This document shows, piece after piece, positions 5,164-11,764 of a DNA stretch of 12,519 bases (within the stretch, counting starts at the first letter, position 1; each line of letters begins with the position of its first letter). The position numbers and the translations under genes were made by a program. The stretch comes from Chloroflexota bacterium (lineage in GTDB: Bacteria > Chloroflexota > Anaerolineae > Fen-1058): the NCBI GenBank assembly GCA_016219235.1, contig JACRBO010000154.1, forward strand, positions 1 to 12,519, written 5' to 3'. The notes below the pieces were generated by a model. That model saw only the letters and a list, made by a program, of their open reading frames with translations. It did not search any database and was not told the DNA's origin.

Positions 5164-5205
5164 TCTCCAATTTCCAACCTCCAACATCCAACTTCTTACT
5201 TCTAA
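5164..5205. repeat. degenerate 7-bp-period array, family YTTCCAA (6 units)
   Basis: Six consecutive heptamers read on the plus strand TCTCCAA, TTTCCAA, CCTCCAA, CATCCAA, CTTCTTA, CTTCTAA. The minus-strand stop codon of the second ABC permease (TAG, 5204-5202) lies inside the last unit. The array fills most of the gap to the next gene. Confidence 0.75.
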
Positions 5206-5993
5206 CTACCCGTCCCCGAAGAGTGCCGCAGCCCGAACAACCACACGCGATAACTGATCACGGCCAAGATCACCGCCACGAACGGGCTGAGCCACGCCAG
5301 CGCGCCCACATCGCGGCCCAGCAGTTGACTGGCCGGATAGAACGACGCGAAGCCATACGGAATCAGCCACGTCATGATCAAGCCAATCGCGCGCGGATAG
5401 ATCGTCAGCGGAAAGCGCGCAAATTCGTGCGTGTTGAAAATCACCTGCGTAATCGGAATCGATTCGATGATGAAGAAGGCCGATGTGGCCGTGATCAAAT
5501 TCAGCGCGATGAAGATCACACCGCCACTGATCACGACCATGATTAGATACAGCAGATTCAGCGGCGTCCAGACGATACCCAGCGCATGTGAGGAGATACC
5601 CACCAGCACCGTGCCCACCAGCAAGTTGCCCAGGCCGTCGTGACAGAACCGATCGGCCAACAGGTGAAACAACGGATTGATCGGGCGCACCAGGAATCGA
5701 TCGAAGCCGCCGGGGCGAATGTAGCCCCAACCGATAACCCACAGGTTGTCGGCGAACATGTGGTTAATCGACTTCGCCAGCGTCAGCAGGCCGTAGATCA
5801 GCAGGATTTCGTTCAGCGTCCAGCCGTTGATGTCGGGAATCTGCCGCATGATCACCCAGACAGCCAGCACGCCCGCCGACTGCATTAAGACGGTGGAGAA
5901 CGCGCCGATAAAGAAGTTGACGCGGTACTCCATCAAAATCTTGAAGCGCTGCAATAAGAAATACCAGTAGAGAGATGTATACCGTTTTAGCAT
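5202..5993 (-). CDS. ABC-2 type exporter permease (COG3694-like)
   Basis: A 263-residue inner-membrane permease, the second membrane half of the exporter encoded with the ATPase at 7894-6893. It opens with RYTSLYWYFLLQRFKILMEY, the typical N-terminal cytoplasmic helix of this family, followed by about six membrane segments (near 27-49, 62-76, 118-140, 145-176, 200-220 and 231-254). The motif GGFDRFLVRPINPLF (95-109) is the conserved loop of COG3694-type permeases. I chose the ATG at 5993; the frame stays open to 6035, but the extra residues would come from the 10-bp repeat array. Only a weak GGA precedes the ATG. The substrate is unknown; relatives are annotated as uncharacterised or drug/lipid exporters. 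The last codon and stop overlap a heptamer array. Confidence 0.88.
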   Translation of the reverse strand: MLKRYTSLYWYFLLQRFKILMEYRVNFFIGAFSTVLMQSAGVLAVWVIMRQIPDINGWTLNEILLIYGLLTLAKSINHMFADNLWVIGWGYIRPGGFDRFLVRPINPLFHLLADRFCHDGLGNLLVGTVLVGISSHALGIVWTPLNLLYLIMVVISGGVIFIALNLITATSAFFIIESIPITQVIFNTHEFARFPLTIYPRAIGLIMTWLIPYGFASFYPASQLLGRDVGALAWLSPFVAVILAVISYRVWLFGLRHSSGTGS

Positions 5994-6008
5994 GATTCCA
6001 GCAATCGA

Positions 6009-6070
6009 CCGCGAATCAACACGAATCAACGCCAATTGAATTATTCGCGCCGATTCGCGTGAATTCGCGG
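6009..6070. repeat. 10-bp-period inverted repeat array (ATTCGCG family)
   Basis: The left arm (6009-6027) and right arm (6052-6070) pair at 16 of 19 positions around a 24-nt centre. Inside the arms the word CGAATCAA or its complement-like form ATTCGCG recurs every 10 bp (CGCGAATCAA, CACGAATCAA, CGCCAATTGA; then GATTCGCGTG, AATTCGCGGT). It fills the gap between the two permease genes and would form a hairpin in the operon mRNA, possibly tuning expression of the downstream permease. Confidence 0.65.
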
Positions 6071-6095
6071 TTAGCTTCTCAACTCCACGTTAGCT

Positions 6096-6896
6096 TCAGC
6101 CGCCCTGCACGGTGACTTTGCGCAGCGACGCATTGAACACCGCTCGCGAGATCAGCGCCAATCCGACCAACCAGCTGAGCTGCACCGCCCACACGCCGGG
6201 CGCACCGCTTATCGGCGTGATGCCGCTCAGCAGCGACACCGGCACGGCCACCGACTGCGCGAACGGCAGCGCATTGGCGATGCCGCGCAGCCAATCGGGC
6301 AGCATCTCCAGCGGCATCAGCGAGCCGCTAAAGAACGTCGCCACGGCCACGCGCACCACGCTCAGCCCCCACGTCTCCGTGCTGTAAAACGCCAGGCACG
6401 CAAAGATCCAGTCGAAGAAAAATAACACTGCGTGCCCCAACAGCAGCGCGATGATGAACACCACCCACACCAGCGGATCACCCGGCAATTGCAGACCGAA
6501 GAAAACCACCGCGATGATCAACAGCGGCACCTTCAGCAGCAGATTCAAGCCCAGATTGCCCACCGCATCCACGTAGAAGCGGGCCTGAAAATCCATCGGG
6601 CGTAAAAGATCGATCGCCACTTGTCCTTCGCGGATCATCCAACCGAAGTTAAAGATCAGCCGATTCTCGATCAGCGGCAGCAGCATCTGCGCGATCAGGA
6701 TGTAGTTCAGCGTGGCCGCCAGGCTCAATCCGCTGAGCGTGGTGCTGTTGGCGTACACACCGCGCCAGAAGAAGACCAAAATCGTCATCGAGACAATCTG
6801 CACGATGAACTCGGCCCACACCCATGCGCGATAGGCCATGTAGAATTTGGGTACCATCGCCAGCACCGCTCCATACACGCGCACGAGGCGTCTCAT
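6096..6896 (-). CDS. ABC-2 type exporter permease (COG4587-like)
   Basis: A 266-residue inner-membrane permease, first of the two membrane subunits. It starts with a basic cytoplasmic helix (MRRLVRVYGAVLAMVPKFYM) and has about six membrane segments (roughly 26-45, 61-76, 118-137, 140-170, 180-198 and 236-256). GQVAIDLLRPMDF (91-103) corresponds to the GGFDRFLVRPINP loop of the partner permease, so the two are distant paralogs that probably form a heterodimer. Its ATG overlaps the ATPase stop codon by 4 nt (ATGA, 6896-6893), a sign of translational coupling. The C-terminus is short and cytoplasmic. The three-gene order ATPase, COG4587-like, COG3694-like is the usual one for this exporter type; the substrate is unknown. 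Confidence 0.9.
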   Translation of the reverse strand: MRRLVRVYGAVLAMVPKFYMAYRAWVWAEFIVQIVSMTILVFFWRGVYANSTTLSGLSLAATLNYILIAQMLLPLIENRLIFNFGWMIREGQVAIDLLRPMDFQARFYVDAVGNLGLNLLLKVPLLIIAVVFFGLQLPGDPLVWVVFIIALLLGHAVLFFFDWIFACLAFYSTETWGLSVVRVAVATFFSGSLMPLEMLPDWLRGIANALPFAQSVAVPVSLLSGITPISGAPGVWAVQLSWLVGLALISRAVFNASLRKVTVQGG

Positions 6897-7894
6897 GCGG
6901 CCAACTCCCCGCGCAGCGCGCCGCTGTAAATCTGCTTCACGATCGACGACAGATCAGGCTCGGCCAGCGAAAAATCCGCCACTTCGATTTGATTCATCAG
7001 CGACGCCGCGACCTGGCTGGCGGTGGTGATCGTCCGATCGAATCTCAGCGACAACTTGCGATCCGCCTGCGCGGCGATCTCGGCCCCGATCGGCAAATCG
7101 ATCAATCCAACCGGCTTCACCGTCTCAAAGGTGATCTCACGGAACTTGCCAAAGCGATCTTTGATCAGGCTCAGCGGCCCATCGTAGATCAGCTTGCCCG
7201 CGTCGATGATGATCACGCGCTGGCACACTTCTTCGATGTCGCCCAGATCGTGCGTCGTCAGAATCACGGTCGTGTTTCGGGTCCGATTCTGCTCTTTGAT
7301 GAATTCGCGGATGCGCTCTTTCACGATCAGGTCGAGACCAATCGTCGGCTCATCCAGATACACGATCTGCGGCTCGTGGATCAACGTCGCGGCCAGTTCG
7401 GCCCGCATCTTTTGCCCCAGCGACAGATTGCGCACCGGCACTTTGAACAAGTCTTTCAACTCCAGTGTTTCGGCGAACTCATCGAGGAGTTGTTGGTAGC
7501 GACCGAGCGGCAGTTCATAAATGCGCGCCACAAAGTTCAACGACTCGATCAAGGCCAGGTCCCACCACAACTGCGTGCGCTGCCCGAAGACCACGCCGAT
7601 GTCGCGGGCGTTAGCCACGCGCTGTCGATACGGATCGCGATCGAGGACGTGCACTGTGCCGCGCGTCGGCATCAAAATGCCGGTCAGCATCTTAATCGTG
7701 GTGGATTTGCCCGCGCCGTTTACGCCGATGTACCCGACCACTTCGCCGGGTTCGATATCGAAGCGGATGCCGTCTACCGCGACTTTGTCTTCGTAGCGCG
7801 GCTTGAACAACGCCTTGAATGCGCCGGCCACGCCGGGGTCTTTGTGGGTGAGGCGAAAAACTTTCGTGAGGTCTTCAACGTGGATAATTGACAC
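6893..7894 (-). CDS. ABC exporter ATPase (COG4586/NatA-like)
   Basis: A 333-residue nucleotide-binding subunit that powers the two downstream permeases. All motifs are present: Walker A GVNGAGKST (57-65), Q-loop Q105, signature LSLGQ (157-161), Walker B IVYLDEP (177-183) with D-loop GLD (186-188), and switch histidine H215 in LTTHD. The insertion before Walker A (FKALFKPRYEDKVAVDG) and the C-terminal extension of about 85 residues after the ATPase core are normal for COG4586-type proteins. The start is GTG at 7894 with AGGA 8 nt upstream, reading MSIIHVEDLTKVF. A perfect TATAAT box lies at 7934-7929 and a 45-bp palindrome just upstream of it. This is the first gene of the operon. The exporter's substrate is not identifiable. 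Confidence 0.95.
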   Translation of the reverse strand: MSIIHVEDLTKVFRLTHKDPGVAGAFKALFKPRYEDKVAVDGIRFDIEPGEVVGYIGVNGAGKSTTIKMLTGILMPTRGTVHVLDRDPYRQRVANARDIGVVFGQRTQLWWDLALIESLNFVARIYELPLGRYQQLLDEFAETLELKDLFKVPVRNLSLGQKMRAELAATLIHEPQIVYLDEPTIGLDLIVKERIREFIKEQNRTRNTTVILTTHDLGDIEEVCQRVIIIDAGKLIYDGPLSLIKDRFGKFREITFETVKPVGLIDLPIGAEIAAQADRKLSLRFDRTITTASQVAASLMNQIEVADFSLAEPDLSSIVKQIYSGALRGELAA

Positions 7895-7928
7895 GGCTTC
7901 GTTCCTGATCGCAAGCGTTCAGCCGGAG

Positions 7929-7934
7929 ATTATA
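7929..7934 (-). promoter_or_regulatory. -10 box of the ABC exporter operon
   Basis: TATAAT on the minus strand, 34 bp before the GTG start. No good -35 is found at 16-18 bp (AGATGT at 7957-7952 for a 17-bp spacer), and that position overlaps the edge of the palindrome at 7954-7998, so an activator or repressor acting there is possible. Confidence 0.45.
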
Positions 7935-7953
7935 CCCGCAATCAACATGACAC

Positions 7954-7998
7954 ATCTCCGCCCAACGGCCGATCTAAGATCAGCCGTTGGGCGGAGAT
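7954..7998. repeat. 45-bp near-perfect palindrome
   Basis: The arms ATCTCCGCCCAACGGC (7954-7969) and GCCGTTGGGCGGAGAT (7983-7998) are a perfect 16-bp inverted repeat. After one C/A mismatch the pairing continues with GATCT (7971-7975) and AGATC (7977-7981) around a single A. There is no U tract on either side. A related 12-mer, CCGCCTAACGGC, occurs at 8070-8081 (11 of 12 bases equal to the arm). It could be an operator for the ABC promoter, a terminator-like hairpin behind the TPR gene, or a dispersed palindromic element. Confidence 0.8.
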
Positions 7999-8115
7999 CA
8001 ACCATCACGCTGCAGCCCGGCATGTTCTACCGGATCGGTCATTTCCACGTGCTGTCGGCGGGAATCCGGCCGCCTAACGGCACACGTCACCAATCGTGCG
8101 TGTGTGTGACTGTGT

Positions 8116-10860
8116 TTACCCTAACCCAAATAACCGCGGCAAGGTCTTTTCCAGATCATCAAGCGCGGTCTGCAACTTCGCATCGTCGTCGGTGAAGGCG
8201 TCAGCCAGCGTCTCCAACTTAGCTTTGGCCTTCTTGATCGCCTTGCGCTTGGCATCGACCTCAGGCGCGGCCAGCGCCAGTTGATAGTAGGCCTGCGCAC
8301 TTTCACGCTTACGATCCAAAGCTTCAAACAATGCCGCGCTGGTGGTGAGCTGCTTCACACCCTCGCTCGCATCGCCCATCTTCCAGATCGCCAGGCCCAA
8401 CTCATAGATCGCTTCGGTGTACAGCCCTTCGTCCCGAGCGCGCGCGGCCTGCGCGGCCTCGTTTGCTTCGCGGCGCGCGTCCGGCCAGGCGCTCTGCGCA
8501 TGATAGATGCGGCTCAGGCTCAACTGCGCCCGAGCCTGTCCGATGAAGTCGCGGCCTGCCCTGGCTAACGGCACGGCCTGGCTCAGCGCCTGCTGTGCGA
8601 TGTCCAACTGCTGCTGCGCCAAGGCCGCTCCGCCCAGATTGATCAGTTCCGGGTAAACCGCCGTTCCCGTGGCATCCCGATCGGCCGCCTGTTGCAGCGC
8701 AGCCAGCGCCTTCGGCCAGTCTTGCTGCTGAGTGTAGGCAATGCCCAGGAATACATAGGCGGTCGCTTCCGCCGGAAAGATTTGAGTAGCGGCACGGAAG
8801 TCTTCTACCGCCTGAGCCAATCGGCGACGCTGTAATTGCAAGTAGCCGCGATCCAGCCGCACCCGGTATTCGCTGTCCGGTGCAGGCGTCTTCTGCAGTT
8901 GTTCCAACGCCCGTGTCAATGTCTGCTCTTGCACATCGGGCAAGCCCAGTTCTTTGAGAACGAGTGCCAGATTAATGTAGACCTGAATCAGTTCCGGCTT
9001 GCGACGCACCGCTCGCTGCAAATCGTCGCGCGCCAGAGCCAGATCAGCGATCGGATGAGCGGCTGCCCGGTTGAGCGCCTTCCACCATTCGTACCGGGCT
9101 GTGCCCCGCAATGCGAGCGCATCGGCCTCCTTGAATTTGGCGTCGATGACGGCGTCCAGATTCTTGATCGCCGCTTCGTGCAGATTGAGGCGCGTACTTT
9201 GTACGTAGGCCAATTCCAGTTGTGCTTCGCGAAAATCGGGATAGGCGTCCATCGCCTCCTGATAGTTCCTGGCGGCCTGCTCGTAGTCCTCGATCTGGCG
9301 CAGTGCGCGCCCGCGCTCCACATAGGCGTAGCGCGCATTGGTCCACTGCGCTCCACCGCGCTGAATGGCATCCGTGTAATCGGTAATGGCGCGCTCGTAG
9401 TCCTTGCGCATGAAGTGGGCCAGACCGCGATACAACAGCGCCGAGGGATAGTTGGGGAAATCGTGCAGCAGGTTATCGTATGTCTCGATCGCGCCGATGG
9501 GCAACCCCTGCATCAGCTGCAAGTCGGCCGAAATGCGCATGCGCTCCACATCGTCGGGCAGGGTCTCAAACGCGTGACTGCGCCAGTAGCGCACGTTAAA
9601 CATATTGGGATCGGTCTCCAGCGCAGTCGCCAGTGAATCGAACATCGCCAGAGCCGTCGTCGCAGTCAGGGTAACAGGCGGGTTGTTGGCCTTGGGCAGC
9701 TGGCTCACCAGCAGATCGGCCAGCCCCTGTCGCCGCGCCTCAGGTGTCTTGCGGTGCACGTCCAGAAAATCGGTGGCGGTGCGCATGGCGCTGTTCCGAA
9801 AAGCCACCGCATACTCGCCGGTGTGCATGTGCAGCAACGCCTGATCGATCCAATCGACGATCTGTTCCACCGGGAAGCGCGTCTTCAACATCAGATCCAC
9901 GATGTTGGCGCTGGCCAGGTTTTGCAGGTTCTCGATCCCTTCCAGCAGCAGGCGATCTTCCTGATAGATCGTCAAGCCGTCGAGCAGGCTCAGCGGTTGA
10001 TCTTCTTCAAACGCTTTGATTTTCAACCGGCCCAAAGTAGCGATCGCTGCGCGCTGGATCAGCCGCAGACCCATTGAGGGAAACAGACCCACGAAGAATA
10101 CGACGATGAGAATTTGATCGGACAACCCGATCGATAGCTGCCCCCCAGCGATCCCTTCGGCTGCTTGCTGCAAAGGCAGCGCCAGGCCGATCAACGCCGA
10201 GAGCACGAAGACGGTCAGATAGCGCAGTGCCAGGCTGGCATAATAGCGCGGCTGCAAATCGTCGGTCACGTACTGCCGCACTAACGATCCCAACCCGAAC
10301 ACATACGCCCCCAGAAAGCCGTAGGCCAGTGGTGTGGGATTGGGCACCAACTGCTCGGCTGGGGCCAACGGCGGAAAGAACACCAGAATCCAGCCCAGAA
10401 AACCGAGCAGCGTCGCAACCACAATCGGGGAGTTCAACGGCCGCGTATTGACCTCGGCAATATCCAGCCGATCGACCACATTCGCGCCTACGCCGGACGC
10501 GCGTTCCGGATCGAGAAAGCGCACCGGCCCGTAGATCGCCTCGAACTTCTCTTGATACTGCTGGGCCACCTCGGGGTAGCCTAAGCGGCGCAAGGCTTGC
10601 TTGTACTCGCGATAGAGAATGCGCCCGCGCCCTTGAATAAAGGCGCTGTAGATCATCACGGGCAGCGTGCCGGCCAGCACGATAATCACCACCCGCGCGA
10701 TCCACAGCCAGTAGAACGACGCGATCACCGCGGTCGCGACAAACAGCACCGCAATCAGGCCCAGCAACAACAAGAGCGGCAGGACATAGTCGCGCAAGTT
10801 GCGCCCCGCCTGCCGCCCGGAGTTGGACGACGAATTACCACCCGAACCCTGATCCATCAT
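8116..10860 (-). CDS. large membrane protein with C-terminal TPR superhelix
   Basis: 914 residues. A short Gly/Ser/Asn-rich cytoplasmic tail (1-20) is followed by two membrane helices (about 25-48 and 50-71), a hydrophilic segment with REYKQALRRLGYPEVAQQY (84-102), and four more membrane segments (about 145-163, 177-196, 210-228 and 249-268). LAYGFLGAYVFGLGSL (178-193) and VTDDLQPRYY (198-207) look like conserved membrane motifs. Residues 298-345 (GIENLQNLASANIVDLML, VEQIVDWIDQALL) form a helical domain. From about 440 to 860 there are roughly ten tetratricopeptide repeats, for example ALLYRGLAHFMRKDYERAI and VFLGIAYTQQQDWPKALAAL. It should be an inner-membrane protein with a large cytoplasmic protein-binding arm; its partners are unknown. 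The ATG at 10860 has AAGG 7 nt upstream, and an ATG one codon on is equivalent. It follows the small acidic gene by 40 bp and is probably co-transcribed. Confidence 0.88.
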   Translation of the reverse strand: MMDQGSGGNSSSNSGRQAGRNLRDYVLPLLLLLGLIAVLFVATAVIASFYWLWIARVVIIVLAGTLPVMIYSAFIQGRGRILYREYKQALRRLGYPEVAQQYQEKFEAIYGPVRFLDPERASGVGANVVDRLDIAEVNTRPLNSPIVVATLLGFLGWILVFFPPLAPAEQLVPNPTPLAYGFLGAYVFGLGSLVRQYVTDDLQPRYYASLALRYLTVFVLSALIGLALPLQQAAEGIAGGQLSIGLSDQILIVVFFVGLFPSMGLRLIQRAAIATLGRLKIKAFEEDQPLSLLDGLTIYQEDRLLLEGIENLQNLASANIVDLMLKTRFPVEQIVDWIDQALLHMHTGEYAVAFRNSAMRTATDFLDVHRKTPEARRQGLADLLVSQLPKANNPPVTLTATTALAMFDSLATALETDPNMFNVRYWRSHAFETLPDDVERMRISADLQLMQGLPIGAIETYDNLLHDFPNYPSALLYRGLAHFMRKDYERAITDYTDAIQRGGAQWTNARYAYVERGRALRQIEDYEQAARNYQEAMDAYPDFREAQLELAYVQSTRLNLHEAAIKNLDAVIDAKFKEADALALRGTARYEWWKALNRAAAHPIADLALARDDLQRAVRRKPELIQVYINLALVLKELGLPDVQEQTLTRALEQLQKTPAPDSEYRVRLDRGYLQLQRRRLAQAVEDFRAATQIFPAEATAYVFLGIAYTQQQDWPKALAALQQAADRDATGTAVYPELINLGGAALAQQQLDIAQQALSQAVPLARAGRDFIGQARAQLSLSRIYHAQSAWPDARREANEAAQAARARDEGLYTEAIYELGLAIWKMGDASEGVKQLTTSAALFEALDRKRESAQAYYQLALAAPEVDAKRKAIKKAKAKLETLADAFTDDDAKLQTALDDLEKTLPRLFGLG

Positions 10861-10879
10861 AGGCCCGCCTTTGTGGTCG

Positions 10880-10894
10880 ATGCACGGTGTGCAT
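10880..10894. repeat. small dyad in the intra-operon gap
   Basis: ATGCAC, GGT, GTGCAT: a perfect 6-bp stem with a 3-nt loop between the small acidic gene and the TPR gene, ending 7 bp after the former's stop codon. It may be a weak attenuating hairpin or an operator; it is short enough to be chance. Confidence 0.25.
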
Positions 10895-10900
10895 TAGAGT

Positions 10901-11323
10901 TTATTTGTAGAGAATACGCACCAGACTCTGCACCGATTCCTGCGCGCCCGGCACATGCTCGATCCATAACTTCAAACGCGGTTGCAGTGCGGGCAGTTTG
11001 GCTCCGACCGAAGTCAGGCCGTCTTTCAAGGTATCCCAGTCCAGGTCGTCACGTTGGATAATGGCCGATTGAATGTGTGCCAACGTCTGCTTGATCGACG
11101 ATTTGTCGCCTGACGGCAACGCGCTGGCATCCACCATTTGATTCAGGTCGGCCAAAGTCGGGGTCTCCTCAACACCATTAGCCGATTGAGGAGTGGCCTC
11201 TTCTACATTCCAGGCGGTCGCGTTGGCCGTCGTCACCCAATCCCGGTAATCATAGATCGGTTTCTGTTCCTTAATGTCGTCAACAGACGAATGATATTCG
11301 CCTTTTTGAAGTGGGGCTGACAT
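10901..11323 (-). CDS. small acidic protein with C-terminal helical domain, unknown function
   Basis: 140 residues, soluble, no signal peptide. Residues 1-55 are polar and probably disordered (KGEYHSSVDDIKEQKP, WNVEEATPQSANGVEE). From about 58 to 140 there is a helical bundle: ADLNQMVDASALPSGDKSSI, LAHIQSAIIQRDDLDWDTLK, DGLTSVGAKLPALQPRLKLW, then QSLVRILYK. The LP-x-x-DK, a helix pair, and the D-W/hydrophobic pattern resemble small effector-associated adaptor domains seen beside signalling or conflict-system proteins; this is inference from pattern only. The ATG at 11323 has an ideal Shine-Dalgarno sequence (AGGAGG, 7 nt upstream), so the frame extension to 11641 is rejected. It lies directly upstream of the membrane-TPR gene, so a role as its partner or adaptor is the natural guess. 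Confidence 0.8.
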   Translation of the reverse strand: MSAPLQKGEYHSSVDDIKEQKPIYDYRDWVTTANATAWNVEEATPQSANGVEETPTLADLNQMVDASALPSGDKSSIKQTLAHIQSAIIQRDDLDWDTLKDGLTSVGAKLPALQPRLKLWIEHVPGAQESVQSLVRILYK

Positions 11324-11366
11324 AGTCTCTCCTCCTATATTTCTCGCTCGCGCCTGGCGCACTTTG

Positions 11367-11396
11367 ATTATAACGCAAATTGGGTGTGAGTGACAC
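11367..11396 (-). promoter_or_regulatory. promoter of the small-protein/TPR operon
   Basis: On the minus strand GTGTCA (11396-11391; 4/6 match to TTGACA), an 18-bp spacer and TATAAT (11372-11367; perfect). The start codon follows 43 bp downstream with a strong AGGAGG. It is divergent from the DUF951 promoter, whose -10 box is 62 bp away. Confidence 0.55.
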
Positions 11397-11430
11397 AGCG
11401 AATCTTCAAAGGTGATCACCCCCAACCCGA

Positions 11431-11439
11431 TGGTATAAT
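11431..11439 (+). promoter_or_regulatory. extended -10 promoter of the DUF951 gene
   Basis: TGGTATAAT: a TG-n extended -10 with a perfect TATAAT. The ATG follows 19 bp after the box, giving a leader of about 13 nt that still contains GGAG. No -35 was recognised, as usual for extended -10 promoters. Confidence 0.6.
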
Positions 11440-11458
11440 CCTGCCCGGAGAATCCGTC

Positions 11459-11704
11459 ATGCCCGTCACCATTAACGTCGGCGATGTCGTGCGCCTGCGC
11501 AAACCGCACCCCTGCGGCAGCTTCGACTGGCAAGTCACCCGCATCGGCGCGGACATTGGCCTGAAGTGCCAGACCTGCGGGCGGCGGGTCATGTTGACCC
11601 GCCACGACTTCGAGAAGCGGCTCAAGACCATCTTGCAGCACGCCGCCCCGTCCGACGATGACCCAGCTGGCTCACTTCGCGGAAACCCCTCAGGTCTGAT
11701 ATAA
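11459..11704 (+). CDS. DUF951 family zinc-ribbon protein
   Basis: An 81-residue protein matching the DUF951 pattern: [20 protein letters not shown] (5-24), [21 protein letters not shown] (27-47, given as [11 protein letters not shown] and [10 protein letters not shown]), then [11 protein letters not shown]. Cysteines 19, 37 and 40 (HPCG and CxxC) would bind a metal, probably zinc. The family is short, usually about 65 residues; this copy has a polar tail of about 20 residues ([19 protein letters not shown]). Its function is unknown in general; members often sit near ribosome- or GTPase-related genes in Gram-positive bacteria. The ATG at 11459 has GGAG 8 nt upstream and begins exactly at the family start; the 23 extra upstream codons overlap the promoter and are rejected. 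The stop codon overlaps the next gene's -10 box. Confidence 0.9.
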   Translation: MPVTINVGDVVRLRKPHPCGSFDWQVTRIGADIGLKCQTCGRRVMLTRHDFEKRLKTILQHAAPSDDDPAGSLRGNPSGLI

Positions 11705-11705
11705 T
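11697..11705 (+). promoter_or_regulatory. extended -10 promoter of the MFS gene, overlapping the DUF951 stop codon
   Basis: TGATATAAT: a TG-n extended -10. The TAA stop codon of the DUF951 gene (11702-11704) is part of the TATAAT box (11700-11705). A start near 11712 would give a leader of about 53 nt that contains the hairpin at 11718-11754. Confidence 0.5.
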
Positions 11706-11717
11706 CGCCGCTCATTA

Positions 11718-11754
11718 AACCGTCGCCTGAAGGTTGATTGCCAGGCGGCTGGTT
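11718..11754 (+). promoter_or_regulatory. leader hairpin abutting the Shine-Dalgarno sequence of the MFS gene
   Basis: AACC/GGTT at the base, then G-C, a T-G wobble and CGCCTG/CAGGCG, with one bulged T and a 12-nt loop: a 12-bp imperfect stem. It ends at the base immediately before GGAG (11755-11758), which is 6 nt from the ATG. Its position suits translational control or mRNA protection; there is no resemblance to a riboswitch class I know. Confidence 0.4.
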
Positions 11755-11764
11755 GGAGTTCGGT

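Noticed and set aside
194..5205. CRISPR array
   Set aside because: The repeats are 7- or 10-bp degenerate units without 25-40-bp direct repeats, spacers or cas genes.
6824..7891. 355-residue plus-strand frame opposite the ABC ATPase
   Set aside because: Antisense shadow; rich in Arg, Gln and His with no domain, while the minus strand has every ABC motif.
8081..8115. GT-rich stretch (GTGCGTGTGTGTGACTGTG) as a functional repeat
   Set aside because: Short impure dinucleotide run with no periodic structure beyond chance.
8836..9636. 266-residue plus-strand frame opposite the TPR gene
   Set aside because: Antisense shadow of the TPR repeats, no recognisable domain or ribosome-binding site.
10901..11641. 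246-residue version of the small acidic protein
   Set aside because: The extension runs antisense through the DUF951 gene and across the promoter; the ATG at 11323 has an ideal AGGAGG.
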